Below, piece after piece: positions 5,555 through 13,297 of a DNA stretch of 19,531 bases. The stretch lies in the NCBI GenBank assembly GCA_934547065.1, contig CAKTEF010000027.1, forward strand, positions 1 through 19,531, in the 5' to 3' direction. A program made the position numbers and the translations under genes. Position 1 is the stretch's first letter, and every line of letters begins with the position of its first letter. The stretch is from an uncultured Faecalibacterium sp. GTDB taxonomy: Bacteria > Bacillota > Clostridia > Oscillospirales > Ruminococcaceae. The notes below the pieces were generated by a model. It made no database searches and was not told the DNA's origin. It was given only the letters and a program-made list of their open reading frames with translations.

Positions 5555-6469
5555 TTACTTCATCCCGTTCTCGCCGTCCCAGTGGGCGAAGAAGCAGGCC
5601 AGGGCATCCTTCCAGTCGCGGACATCGTTGCCCACGGTGCAGCGCAGCATCCGGTTGTCCAGGGCGCTCCAACGGGGGCGGTCGGCGCTGTCCGGGTGCT
5701 TGGCCTTGTACTCCTCGCTGGTGCAGGGAGCCACGGTGGCATCCACACCGGACAGGCGGATAATCTCGGATGCAAAATCATACCAGGAGCACACGCCCTC
5801 GCCGGTGCAGTGGTACAGGCCGTACTCATGGGTCACGCAGAGCTGCAGGATCTCGTAGGCCAGGTCCGCCGCGTTGGTGGGGTTGCCGCGCTGGTCGTTG
5901 ACCACTTCCAGCTTGCCGAACTTCCTGCCCGCATTCACGATGGTCTTGACAAAGTTCTTGCCATAGTAGCTGTACAGCCAGGCCGTGCGGACGATGAAGT
6001 GACGGTGGCAGAACTGCTCCACATACTTTTCGCCCATGAGCTTGGTGGAACCGTAAGCGCTGATGGGGCCGGGGATGGTGGCTTCATCCTGCGGGATGCC
6101 GCCGTTTTCGCGGCCGGAGAAAACGTAGTCCGTCGAAACATGGACCAGGCGTGCGCCGGTCTTTTCGGCGGCCTGGGCCAGGTTGCGGGGGCCGATGGCG
6201 TTCGCCTTGAACGCAGCATCGTGGTTCACCTCGCAGCCGTCCACGTTGGTGAACGCGGCGCAGTTGATGATGACATCCGGGCGCTGACGGCGGATGAAGT
6301 CGTCCACCATCTTATAGTTGGCAATGTCCAGTTCCGGCAGGTCCACCGGGATCACGGTGGCGCTCATCAGCTTTTCCGGAATGGGGCCCAGCTCACTGCG
6401 GCCCTCCCGCAGCTGTTTGATGATCTCCGTGCCAAGCTGGCCCTTGCAGCCAGTCACAATGATTTTCAT
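5555..6469 (-). CDS. rfbD: dTDP-4-dehydrorhamnose reductase
   Basis: This 304-residue NAD(P)H-dependent reductase makes dTDP-L-rhamnose in the last step of the pathway. Visible are the GCKGQLG nucleotide loop (7-13), CAAFTNVDGCE (70-80), STDYVFSG (112-119), the catalytic Tyr139/Lys143 in YGSTK, and RTAWLYS, a family signature. Length is typical. The ATG at 6469 has GGGGGAG 7 bases upstream. The gap from the rfbA stop is 19 bases, so rfbA-rfbD form an operon. Confidence 0.95.
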   Translation of the reverse strand: MKIIVTGCKGQLGTEIIKQLREGRSELGPIPEKLMSATVIPVDLPELDIANYKMVDDFIRRQRPDVIINCAAFTNVDGCEVNHDAAFKANAIGPRNLAQAAEKTGARLVHVSTDYVFSGRENGGIPQDEATIPGPISAYGSTKLMGEKYVEQFCHRHFIVRTAWLYSYYGKNFVKTIVNAGRKFGKLEVVNDQRGNPTNAADLAYEILQLCVTHEYGLYHCTGEGVCSWYDFASEIIRLSGVDATVAPCTSEEYKAKHPDSADRPRWSALDNRMLRCTVGNDVRDWKDALACFFAHWDGENGMK

Positions 6470-6488
6470 GTGCGTTCTCCCCCAGCGT

Positions 6489-7376
6489 TCAATATCTCAG
6501 TTTCCCGTCGGCAACGTTCTTCAGGTGCTGGCCATAGGGGCTCTTGCCGTAGCGTGCAGCGCTTTCCAGCAGGGTGTCGCGGTCGATCCAGCCATACTTG
6601 AATGCGATCTCCTCCGGGGCGCTGATCTTGATGCCCTGGCGCTTTTCCACCATGCGGACAAAATCCGCCGCATCCACCAGGCTCTCCATCGTGCCGGTAT
6701 CCAGCCAGGCAAAGCCGCGGCCCAGCAGCTGGACATCCAGCTCGTCCTTTTTCAGGTACATATCGTTCAGGGTCGTGATCTCCAGCTCACCGCGGGCCGA
6801 AGGCTTGACCTGCTTTGCCATCTGGACCACTTCCTTGTTGTAGAAGTACAGGCCGGTGATGGCGTAGTTGCTCTTGGGATGCTGCGGCTTTTCCTCCACG
6901 CTCAGCACCTTGCCGTCCTTGTCGAACTCCACGATGCCAAAGCGCTCCGGATCCTGCACATAGTAGCCGAACACGGTGCAGCGGCCCTTGTTCTCGGCGT
7001 TGGCAGCAGCCGTTTTCAGGATCTTGGAGAAGCCGTTGCCATAGAAGATGTTATCGCCCAGGATCATGGCGCAGCAGTCGTCGCCAATGAACTCCTCGCC
7101 CAGGATGAATGCCTGTGCCAGGCCGTCCGGAGAGGGCTGGACTTTATATTGCAGATGGATACCGTACTGGCTGCCATCGCCCAGCAGCGCTTCAAAGCGC
7201 GGCGTGTCCGTAGGGGTAGAGATGATCAGGATATCCTGGATGCCTGCCAGCATCAGGGTAGACAGAGGATAGTAGATCATGGGCTTGTCGTAGACCGGCA
7301 GCAGCTGCTTGCTGGTGACCATGGTCAGCGGGTAAAGCCGGGTGCCGGCACCGCCGGCAAGAATGATACCTTTCAT
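6489..7376 (-). CDS. rfbA: Glucose-1-phosphate thymidylyltransferase
   Basis: This 295-residue nucleotidyltransferase condenses dTTP and glucose 1-phosphate to dTDP-glucose, the first step of dTDP-rhamnose synthesis. It has [11 protein letters not shown] (8-18), the [11 protein letters not shown] block (22-32), [13 protein letters not shown] and WLDTGT. The ATG at 7376 was chosen because AAAGGAG lies 8 bases upstream and the family begins MKGIILAGG. The open frame continues 40 codons further upstream without similarity. It heads the rfbA-rfbD-rfbB run. Confidence 0.96.
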   Translation of the reverse strand: MKGIILAGGAGTRLYPLTMVTSKQLLPVYDKPMIYYPLSTLMLAGIQDILIISTPTDTPRFEALLGDGSQYGIHLQYKVQPSPDGLAQAFILGEEFIGDDCCAMILGDNIFYGNGFSKILKTAAANAENKGRCTVFGYYVQDPERFGIVEFDKDGKVLSVEEKPQHPKSNYAITGLYFYNKEVVQMAKQVKPSARGELEITTLNDMYLKKDELDVQLLGRGFAWLDTGTMESLVDAADFVRMVEKRQGIKISAPEEIAFKYGWIDRDTLLESAARYGKSPYGQHLKNVADGKLRY

Positions 7377-7420
7377 TTTGTGCACTCCTTTAACTTGATT
7401 GAAAAAAGTTGTGCAGCTAT

Positions 7421-7448
7421 ACAAAGCCCGTATTCTGGCAGGCTTTGT
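7421..7448 (-). promoter_or_regulatory. Hairpin in the rfbA leader
   Basis: The 8-bp arms ACAAAGCC (7421-7428) and GGCTTTGT (7441-7448) enclose 12 bases. On the minus strand it lies in the rfbA leader and is followed some 18 bases later by six T residues (7407-7402). It could be a weak attenuator or merely structural. Confidence 0.3.
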
Positions 7449-7450
7449 AA

Positions 7451-7480
7451 TATTCAAAGCGGAGCTGCGTCCGCTGTCAA
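7451..7480 (-). promoter_or_regulatory. Possible rfbA promoter
   Basis: A perfect -35 TTGACA on the minus strand (7480-7475) is followed after 18 bases by TGAATA (7456-7451), a poor -10. It lies about 75 bases before the rfbA start and after the terminator of the upstream glycosyltransferase gene. Confidence 0.35.
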
Positions 7481-7556
7481 CACCGTTGTGTAACACTTTG
7501 CGGCAGGCCGCCGCAGATAGTTTTACACCTTATTCTACTATCAAACCAGAAAAAAA

Positions 7557-7605
7557 GCAAGAAAGAACGGCCTGTTCCGGAAATTTTTCCGGAACAGGCC
7601 GTTCT
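7557..7605 (-). terminator. Terminator of the 263-residue glycosyltransferase gene
   Basis: A 17-bp perfect stem (7564-7580 with 7589-7605, core AGAACGGCCTGTTCCGG) is followed on the minus strand by TTCTTGCTTTTTTTC. It separates the glycosyltransferase gene from rfbA, implying separate transcripts. Confidence 0.85.
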
Positions 7606-7618
7606 AAGGCCAGCTGCC

Positions 7619-7645
7619 TCGCCCTCTCAGGCCGCTTCGCGGCAA
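7619..7645. repeat. Left-end fragment of the MITE-like element
   Basis: TCGCCCTCTCAG followed by a GCCGC/GCGGC hairpin matches the left end and first hairpin of copy B (8494 onward). No right end follows, so this looks like a solo or decayed end lying just downstream of the glycosyltransferase gene. Confidence 0.45.
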
Positions 7646-7674
7646 AGATCAGCTGCCAGGCAGACTCCCCTGTT

Positions 7675-8466
7675 TTACCACGCAAAGCCCCATTTTTTGA
7701 AATACCGGATCAGGTTGCCGGTCTGCCACAATGCCGGTTTCAGGCTGCGGTGGGCGGCGCGGTGCCAGGCGTGGATGGCGGTATACTGAGGCACCAGATA
7801 CGCCTTGCCCTGGGTGAGCATCTTCTGGGTCAGGTCCGCGTCCTCAACATACATGAAATAGCTTTCGTCAAAGCCGCCCACGGCCCGGAACGCTTCGGTG
7901 CGCACCCCGGCAAAGCTGCCGGTGCAGAACTCGATCGACACCGGGTGCGAAAGGTCTGCATCCAGCATCAGGTAATGGTCGTTGTGCTTTTTCCAGAACT
8001 TCAACGCGGGCAGCTGGCGGTAGAGCATGGCCCGCATCGAGCAGCGGCGCAGCGGCAGCTGCTGGGGCCTGCCGTCCGGGAACACCAGCGATGGCCGGGC
8101 CATCACGGCATCCGGGTGAGCTGCCATCCAGTCCGCCAGGCCGCTCAGGGTATCGGCGGTCAGCTGGATGTCCGGATTCAGGATAAAGTGGAACGCGCTG
8201 TCCAGCTCCGGCAGCACCATATTGTGGCCGGTGCCAAAGCCGCCGTTCCGGGTGCGGCAGTGTACCACCACTTTCTGCCCGGCCTGCGGGGCCAGCAGGC
8301 CCTCGCGCAGGGCCTGTTCCAGCCTGGGGCCGCTGCCGTCCGGGCTGGCGTTGTCCACCAGATACAGCGTCAGCGGATACCGGCGGGTGTATTGCAGCAC
8401 CGTCTGTGCCGCTTTCAGCGCCTCGTCATAGCCGTTGTAAACAACAATACATGCTGATAGCTTCAA
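7675..8466 (-). CDS. GT2 family glycosyltransferase, WbbL/rhamnosyltransferase-like
   Basis: This 263-residue GT-A fold enzyme shows VDNASPDGS (37-45), NGGFGTGHN (74-82), the metal/nucleotide site NPD (97-99), and GGFDESYFMYVEDADL ending near 212. This is the pattern of WbbL-type rhamnosyltransferases. There is no signal peptide or obvious membrane segment, so it is probably a cytoplasmic enzyme adding a sugar to a lipid-linked glycan. The start is the TTG at 8466: AAGGAG lies 7 bases upstream and the family motif begins two residues later. Beside rfbA, rfbD and rfbB, dTDP-rhamnose is a likely donor, which is inference. Confidence 0.88.
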   Translation of the reverse strand: MKLSACIVVYNGYDEALKAAQTVLQYTRRYPLTLYLVDNASPDGSGPRLEQALREGLLAPQAGQKVVVHCRTRNGGFGTGHNMVLPELDSAFHFILNPDIQLTADTLSGLADWMAAHPDAVMARPSLVFPDGRPQQLPLRRCSMRAMLYRQLPALKFWKKHNDHYLMLDADLSHPVSIEFCTGSFAGVRTEAFRAVGGFDESYFMYVEDADLTQKMLTQGKAYLVPQYTAIHAWHRAAHRSLKPALWQTGNLIRYFKKWGFAW

Positions 8467-8493
8467 ATAGATTCTCCTTCTACTCCACCTGGC

Positions 8494-8642
8494 TCGCCCT
8501 CTCAGTCAAAGCCTATGGCTTTGCCAGCTCTCCCAAAGGGAGAGCCCATTCTGCCTCTTTGGCAGCAGAAGCTGACCCTTGAAGCGCAATTGCCTCTCCC
8601 CTTGGGAGAGGTGGCATTGCGAAGCAATGACGGAGAGGGCGA
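8494..8642. mobile_element. MITE-like hairpin element, copy B
   Basis: The element has 14-bp inverted ends with one mismatch (TCGCCCTCTCAGTC at the left, GACGGAGAGGGCGA at the right). Inside are the hairpins AAAGCC/GGCTTT, CTCTCCC/GGGAGAG, CCTCTCCC/GGGAGAGG and ATTGC/GCAAT. The right-end 31 bases (8608-8638 region) are identical to copy A, while the hairpin arms vary with pairing conserved. It fills the gap between two glycosyltransferase genes and encodes nothing. Confidence 0.75.
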
Positions 8643-8660
8643 AAATGCCGACGATGTGCC

Positions 8661-11090
8661 TTATTCCAGCGGCAAAATCTTCAGGCTGAAATCCTCGCGC
8701 CGGATATCAAAGTTCGGGTTGGTGCAGGGGTCGCCTGCGGCCAGCAGATCGCCCCAGCGGGCCTGGAAGCGGAGCACCTCGCCCTGGAAACGCTTCTGCT
8801 TTTCAGGGTTGTCCTCCTGGCCGCGGCTCTTGCTCTCATAGTGGTAGAGCTGGGCAAAGGGCGTGAACACGTTGGTGTAGCCCGCCTGGCGGACCCGGAC
8901 GCAGAAATCCACGTCATTGAACGCCACCGCATAGCTCTCGTCCAGGCCATGCATCTCGTTGTAGATCTCGCGGCGGATCAGCAGGCAGGCGGCGGTGTCG
9001 CCGTAGACATCCTGCACATAGTTCAGCCGCCCCATGTAGCCGTCGGAGGCCGCCGGGAAATATTTGTGCAGATGGCCCGCCACGCCGCCGATGCCAAAGC
9101 CCACACCGGCGTGCTGGATGGTGTCGTCCGGGTACAGCAGCTTGGCACCCACACAGCCCACCCGCTTCTGCTGGGCATACATGACCATTTCTTCCAGCCA
9201 GCCGGGGGTGATGACCTCGGTATCGTTGTTGAGCAGCAGAAGATATTCGCCGGTGGCATACTGCTCGCCAAAGTTGTTCAGCGCGCTGTAATTGAAGCCC
9301 TTGCCCTGCCAGGTCACGACCTTGAGGTTGTCCGGGTGCTCTTTCTGCATCCGCTCGTAAGCGCGGAACGTCTCCGGCTGTTTGCTGTTGTTCTCGATCA
9401 GGATCAGCTCATAGTCCGGATAGGTGGTGCGGGCATAGATGGACTCCACGCACAGTTCCAGATCCTTGATGTGGTCGCAGGTGGGGATCAGGATGCTCAC
9501 ACGGCCGGGATGTTCCAGCGTGTAATCGGTCTTGTAATAGCCGGGCGTGCCGGGGATCAGGGTCACATCGTCCACCGCGACCCCGCAGCGGGCATAGTGC
9601 GCCTTGAGGGCGGCAATGCCTGCGTCGATGCAGTAGGTCTTGGCCGAGATATCCGCCGCCGTGCTGCCGGGGCTGGAGCGCCAGTAATACAGCGCATGGG
9701 GGATGTGGACGATCTTTGCGGCCTGCTCGGTCAGGCGGAGGAACAGGTCATAGTCCTGGCTGCCGTTGTACTCCATCCGCTCCCCGCCGCCGGAGCGCTC
9801 CATCAGGGCGCGGCTGAACACGGTCAGGTGGCAGATGTAATTGTTGGAGCGGAGGTTGTCCAGCATGAAATCCGGCTTGAAGTGGTAAAGCACCACATTC
9901 TCCGGCTTGCCCTCAAAGGTGGCCTCATCGGTATACACAAAGTCCGCATTCTGCTCGGCAATGGCCTTTGCCGCATACCACAGAGCGCAGGGGTGCAAAA
10001 GGTCGTCATGATCCAGCAGGGCGATATACTCTCCGGCAGCCATCTCGATGCCGTGGTTGGTGTTGCCGGGGATCAGCTCGTTCTTTTCCAGCTTCTGATA
10101 CCGGATGCGGGGGTCCGCCTTGGCGCGGGCCTGCACCCGCTGGCCCACGGCTTCTTCCTGCCCGGCATCCACACAGCACAGCTCCCAGTTCCGGTAGGTC
10201 TGGTTCACCACCGAGTCCAGCAGCTCGTCCAGAAATTCCAGCGGCGTGTTATACAGCGGGACCACAATGCTGATCTTCGGCCCGGCAGGTTGATCGTTGG
10301 CCTGCCGGACCAGCAGCTCCACCGGCGCAAACCGGTCGGCCCGCATGGTGTTTCCGGGGAACAGGGCAGCATACTCCCGCTTGGCGCGGGCATGTTCCCG
10401 CACGCCGGAAATGCCGTCGCGGCGCAGCTCACCCAGCAGCACGAACAGCGGGAACGTGTGCCAGATCTGGCGGCTCTTGCTCACCGCATAGCGCATGGGC
10501 CAGCTCAGTTTCCAGAATGTGGAGTTCGTGACCTCGTTCAGGGTCTTTTCCAGGTTTTGGGCGTGGCTGCGGCTGAGGGACAGGTCGCTGCGCAGCCGCT
10601 CAATCAGGGCTGCTTCCTCGCTGCAGGTGCGCTCAGCGCGCACCATCCGGTCCCGCAGGATATCCAGCTCTTTCTCATAGCCCTCGACCATGGCATCGGA
10701 TGCAGGCTGCACCGTGCAGAACAGCGCCGACTGCTGGGCCCGGCCCCGGCTGCGCCAGCGGAAATCGCGGTAATAGCCGCGCGCAGCCAGCTTCCGTGCC
10801 CAGCCTTCCACCACCGTGCTGTCGGTGCAGACCAGCAGCACCTGGGCGGGCAGCTGCGCGGGCAGCTCGGCCCAGGCGGGATCCTCCACCACCAGCAGCT
10901 CCGGCTGCTCTGCGGCAGCCGCCGTCCATGCATTGGCGCGGATCCCGGCCCGGCGCAGCGCCTTTTCCAGCAGCGGGGTCCCGGCGTTCAACACGGCGGC
11001 CGACTCCGGGGCCAGCTCCTCCGCGATCCGCTGCGCCAGTGTCCGGCAGCGCTCCGTTTCCTGTTTCGTTTCCTTTTTTTCCAACTGCAT
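8661..11090 (-). CDS. Large glycosyltransferase with two GT2 domains
   Basis: In this 809-residue protein, residues 1-135 form an Ala-rich alpha/beta region of uncertain identity. Residues about 136-188 are a heptad-like coiled coil, followed by STFWKLSWPMR (190-200), a linker motif common in such glycosyltransferases. GT2 domain A begins at KISIVVPLYNTP (272-283) with LLDHDD (358-363). GT2 domain B begins at VSILIPTCDH (531-540) with LLNNDTE (619-625) and LDESYAVAFNDVDFC. It probably adds two sugars or extends a repeating surface glycan. The ATG at 11090 follows GGAG at 8 bases. A good promoter lies upstream at 11155-11183. Confidence 0.9.
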   Translation of the reverse strand: MQLEKKETKQETERCRTLAQRIAEELAPESAAVLNAGTPLLEKALRRAGIRANAWTAAAAEQPELLVVEDPAWAELPAQLPAQVLLVCTDSTVVEGWARKLAARGYYRDFRWRSRGRAQQSALFCTVQPASDAMVEGYEKELDILRDRMVRAERTCSEEAALIERLRSDLSLSRSHAQNLEKTLNEVTNSTFWKLSWPMRYAVSKSRQIWHTFPLFVLLGELRRDGISGVREHARAKREYAALFPGNTMRADRFAPVELLVRQANDQPAGPKISIVVPLYNTPLEFLDELLDSVVNQTYRNWELCCVDAGQEEAVGQRVQARAKADPRIRYQKLEKNELIPGNTNHGIEMAAGEYIALLDHDDLLHPCALWYAAKAIAEQNADFVYTDEATFEGKPENVVLYHFKPDFMLDNLRSNNYICHLTVFSRALMERSGGGERMEYNGSQDYDLFLRLTEQAAKIVHIPHALYYWRSSPGSTAADISAKTYCIDAGIAALKAHYARCGVAVDDVTLIPGTPGYYKTDYTLEHPGRVSILIPTCDHIKDLELCVESIYARTTYPDYELILIENNSKQPETFRAYERMQKEHPDNLKVVTWQGKGFNYSALNNFGEQYATGEYLLLLNNDTEVITPGWLEEMVMYAQQKRVGCVGAKLLYPDDTIQHAGVGFGIGGVAGHLHKYFPAASDGYMGRLNYVQDVYGDTAACLLIRREIYNEMHGLDESYAVAFNDVDFCVRVRQAGYTNVFTPFAQLYHYESKSRGQEDNPEKQKRFQGEVLRFQARWGDLLAAGDPCTNPNFDIRREDFSLKILPLE

Positions 11091-11154
11091 TCCGATTTCT
11101 CCACTTCTCTGGGCCGCCGCACCGACCGCCCGCAGGCATTTTATAAACTAAATT

Positions 11155-11183
11155 ATTATACCAGATTTCTTCCGGTTTGAGAA
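11155..11183 (-). promoter_or_regulatory. Promoter of the large glycosyltransferase gene
   Basis: On the minus strand TTCTCA (11183-11178, 4 of 6) is followed after 17 bases by a perfect TATAAT (11160-11155). The start codon is 65 bases further on. The site lies in the only AT-rich patch between this gene and the SpoIID-domain gene. Confidence 0.7.
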
Positions 11184-11214
11184 GTTCTTTTCCGCATTTC
11201 CCTCCGGTTTCCGG

Positions 11215-12291
11215 TCACAGGCCAAACAGGCTCAGCAGCCAGCCGAACAAGCCGCCCGAACCGCTGCCCACCGTGCCGATGGAAACGCCCGTGTAGTAAT
11301 GGCGCAGGATCTCCTGATACCCCATGCCCTGCTCGTTGGCATAACCCGCCGCACCGCACTGGCTCATGCCCACACCGTGGCCGTAGCCGTAGTAGGTCAT
11401 GCAGGGGGTCCCGGCCTCGTCCGTGCCAAAATCAAAGCAGTAACGCGAACTGACGAACTGGTTGATGTACCGGTAGCTGCGTCCGTTGGAAACAAACGTA
11501 TCGTACTGCACATAGCCGCCCAGGTCCTTGTGGGTCGTATCGGCGCTCTGATACGGCTCCCCGGTGCGGCTGTCGTTGTACTCCACATAGCGGTAGTCCT
11601 TGCCGATGACCCGCCGCATCCGGTTATGGTACTGTTCCTCGTAGGGGCTCTCCACGCTTTGCAGGTAGGGGATCTCCGTGCCCCAGGCATCCAGCCCGGA
11701 GCAGGTGCCGTACAGGCCGGTCTGGGTGTTATAGCCCGCACTGGCCGACCACACCGCATCAATGACCGAGCCGTTGTAGAGCAGCACCTCGTCCTTGACC
11801 GCCTCCACCGCCGTGCGGATCGCGCTGCGGGCCGCAGCCGGGATCTGGTCCACCGGGGTGTAGATCAGCGCATTGGCCGAGGAACCGTACTGCTTGTGGT
11901 ACTCCAGATAGGAGTGGATGGCCACTGCCTGGGCCCGCCACACCTGCTGCGCTGCCGACGCGCTGAGATAGCTGCCCGCCGAGCCCATCTCCGTATAGGT
12001 AATGCCCACCAGACAGTCCACCAGGTCCAGTGTCACGTTCCGCCGCAGGCCCTGGCCTTTGACGTTCAGGTACGGCATGGTAATGGTGTCCCCGGAGCCG
12101 AACAGCCAGCTCAGGCAGTTTTCCTCCTCGGCCGGGATCAGGGTGGTGTTCGCCCCGCCCATCGTCGTGGCCGTGCCGGAGGGCCGTGCCGTTTCCTGCT
12201 CCGCCCAGGCTGTCGGCAGCGCCGCGCACAGCACCGCCACCGCCATCAGCAGCGCCGCAAACCGGCGCACAAACAACGAAATCCGCTTCAA
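11215..12291 (-). CDS. SpoIID/LytB-domain protein, probable peptidoglycan lytic transglycosylase
   Basis: This 358-residue exported protein has a signal peptide at 1-30 (basic start, hydrophobic core LLMAVAVLCAAL, then PTAWA). The SpoIID domain includes the acidic residue of YTEMGS (Glu101, in the position of the catalytic Glu of B. subtilis SpoIID), AQAVAIHSYLEYHK (120-133), and the C-terminal GHGVGMSQCGAAGYANEQG signature. A hydrophobic GLFGWLLSLFGL tail ends it. SpoIID cleaves glycan strands during forespore engulfment; homologues also occur in non-sporulating relatives. The TTG at 12291 was chosen because a perfect AGGAGG (12306-12301) lies 9 bases upstream; the frame is open for 59 codons before it without similarity. 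Confidence 0.87.
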   Translation of the reverse strand: MKRISLFVRRFAALLMAVAVLCAALPTAWAEQETARPSGTATTMGGANTTLIPAEEENCLSWLFGSGDTITMPYLNVKGQGLRRNVTLDLVDCLVGITYTEMGSAGSYLSASAAQQVWRAQAVAIHSYLEYHKQYGSSANALIYTPVDQIPAAARSAIRTAVEAVKDEVLLYNGSVIDAVWSASAGYNTQTGLYGTCSGLDAWGTEIPYLQSVESPYEEQYHNRMRRVIGKDYRYVEYNDSRTGEPYQSADTTHKDLGGYVQYDTFVSNGRSYRYINQFVSSRYCFDFGTDEAGTPCMTYYGYGHGVGMSQCGAAGYANEQGMGYQEILRHYYTGVSIGTVGSGSGGLFGWLLSLFGL

Positions 12292-12347
12292 GGTCCATTT
12301 CCTCCTGATTTTCTGCCCGCTGCGGGGCATAATTTTGTAGTACCCCC

Positions 12348-12376
12348 AGTTTAACACAGCCACGGGGCCGGAGCAA
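12348..12376 (-). promoter_or_regulatory. Possible promoter of the SpoIID-domain gene
   Basis: TTGCTC, a 17-base spacer and TAAACT (4 of 6) lie on the minus strand about 57 bases before the TTG start. The -35 match is weak, so this is tentative. Confidence 0.3.
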
Positions 12377-12402
12377 GGACTGGAATCAACTGCGGAGAAA
12401 GA

Positions 12403-12429
12403 AAAAAGCCCCGGCCCAAAAGGCCGGGG
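12403..12429 (-). terminator. Second terminator downstream of tRNA-Leu
   Basis: The stem CCCCGGCC (12409-12416) with GGCCGGGG (12422-12429) is followed on the minus strand by CTTTTTTCTTTC. It insulates the SpoIID-domain gene from transcription coming from tRNA-Leu. The roughly 100 bases between it and the first terminator are GC-rich with a GCCGCC/GGGCGGC hairpin but no gene that I can support. Confidence 0.75.
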
Positions 12430-12527
12430 GAAGTCTTTGGCCGCAGGCCGCGGTCGTCGTCGTTGCACTGGGCTGTTGATTGCCGCCTGCGGGCGGCCGT
12501 GCTGTTCGACCCCTCACCCACCGCGTA

Positions 12528-12567
12528 TAAAAAATGCCCCTCAGCCTGAGCTGAGGGGTATTTTTTA
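12528..12567 (-). terminator. Terminator of tRNA-Leu (symmetrical)
   Basis: CCCCTCAG (12537-12544) pairs with CTGAGGGG (12551-12558). The stem is flanked by A and T runs on both sides, so it could work in both directions. It begins one base after the tRNA 3' end on the minus strand. Confidence 0.88.
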
Positions 12568-12651
12568 TGCCGGTGGTGGGGGTCGAACCCACACGTGTTA
12601 TTCGCACAAGGGATTTTGAGTCCCCCTCGTCTGCCATTCCGACACACCGGC
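12568..12651 (-). tRNA. tRNA-Leu (anticodon CAA)
   Basis: This complete 84-base class II tRNA has acceptor GCCGGTG/CACCGGC with discriminator A, an anticodon stem GGGGA/TCCCT around CTCAAAA (anticodon CAA), a long variable arm, and a T arm GTGGG/CCCAC with TTCGACC. CCA is not encoded. It is flanked by its own promoter and a strong terminator, so it is a single-gene unit. Confidence 0.95.
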
Positions 12652-12667
12652 ACATGGTACGGAAAAT

Positions 12668-12696
12668 ATTATAGCGGATTCCGCTCCCAAAATCAA
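12668..12696 (-). promoter_or_regulatory. Promoter of tRNA-Leu
   Basis: TTGATT (12696-12691), a 17-base spacer and a perfect TATAAT (12673-12668) lie on the minus strand, with the -10 box 16 bases before the tRNA 5' end. Confidence 0.82.
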
Positions 12697-12755
12697 GCCC
12701 GGGAGAGGGTTCTGCGCAAAATAAATTTTCCGTTTCTTTTTCGGTCCGCCCCATG

Positions 12756-12761
12756 TATAAT
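12756..12761 (+). promoter_or_regulatory. -10 box of the Cys-rich protein gene
   Basis: A perfect TATAAT lies 29 bases before the ATG at 12791. No good -35 is visible at 16-18 bases spacing (TTTCTT at 17), so the promoter may be activator-dependent or weak. Confidence 0.5.
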
Positions 12762-12790
12762 AAAGGCAGAAACTTTCCGGAGGGATGTTT

Positions 12791-13270
12791 ATGTCATATT
12801 TCTTCTCTGAACCCGTCACCGCCGCCCAGCAGCTGCGGGATCAGCTGATCGGAGTGCTGGTAGGGCTGGCTCGTGCCACGGTCAACGAACCCAAGACCGA
12901 GGATACCGACCGGGTGCTGGCCGCCGGACTGCGCCTGGCAGCCGACCCGCAGGCTGCCGAGGATGCCCTGCGCCGGATGATCTCCGTGGCCGAAACGGAA
13001 AAGCACCGGGTAGCCCCCAACTGCGCCGCCTGCACCATGCGCTGCGGCAACACCGACAACTACGACCTGGCCCGCCTGTGGGCCGCACCGCAGCCGGTGC
13101 GCACCTTAAAGCTGCAGCTTTTGTGTGCTGTATGCACCCTGGCCGGCGCAAAAACGACCGAACAAATCCGCAGGGAGATCTGCGACGATCTGTTTGTGCT
13201 TGCCGAGGACTGGGACACCACGCTTCTTTCCCCCATCGTCCAGCGGGCCGAAACGCTCTGCCGCAGGTAA
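12791..13270 (+). CDS. Cys-rich conserved protein of unknown function, possible metal or Fe-S binding
   Basis: This 159-residue protein has a helical N-terminal half (1-70), then APNCAACTMRCGNTDNYDL with Cys78, Cys81 and Cys85, and a further Cys112/Cys115 pair in LLCAVC. The PNCxxC-x3-CG-xTxxYD pattern resembles a small clostridial family that I recall beside hybrid-cluster (hydroxylamine reductase) genes. That recollection is uncertain, and no such gene is here. The cysteines suggest an iron-sulfur or zinc site. Two ATGs lie close together: I take 12791, six bases after GGAGGG, rather than 12785, which touches it. It is a single gene with a modest terminator downstream. Confidence 0.75.
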   Translation: MSYFFSEPVTAAQQLRDQLIGVLVGLARATVNEPKTEDTDRVLAAGLRLAADPQAAEDALRRMISVAETEKHRVAPNCAACTMRCGNTDNYDLARLWAAPQPVRTLKLQLLCAVCTLAGAKTTEQIRREICDDLFVLAEDWDTTLLSPIVQRAETLCRR

Positions 13271-13297
13271 TGGTTCCAGAAACATTTTTCGATTTTC

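Noticed and set aside
7663..7676. ACTCCCCTGTTTT at the end of the GT2 gene resembles part of the 3683/4158 hairpin repeat
   Set aside because: Only 13 bases match, the hairpin arms do not continue, and the site lies at a coding 3' end, so chance is likely.
8841..11180. A 779-codon open frame on the plus strand opposite the large glycosyltransferase
   Set aside because: It is antisense to a clear two-domain GT2 gene and its composition (His/Gly/Val/Ala-rich, no motif) is that of a complementary-frame shadow in GC-rich DNA.
12430..12535. A tRNA-like TTCGACCCC stretch and short minus-strand frames between the two terminators after tRNA-Leu
   Set aside because: No acceptor, D or anticodon arms can be built around it, and the short frames have no ribosome binding site or similarity.
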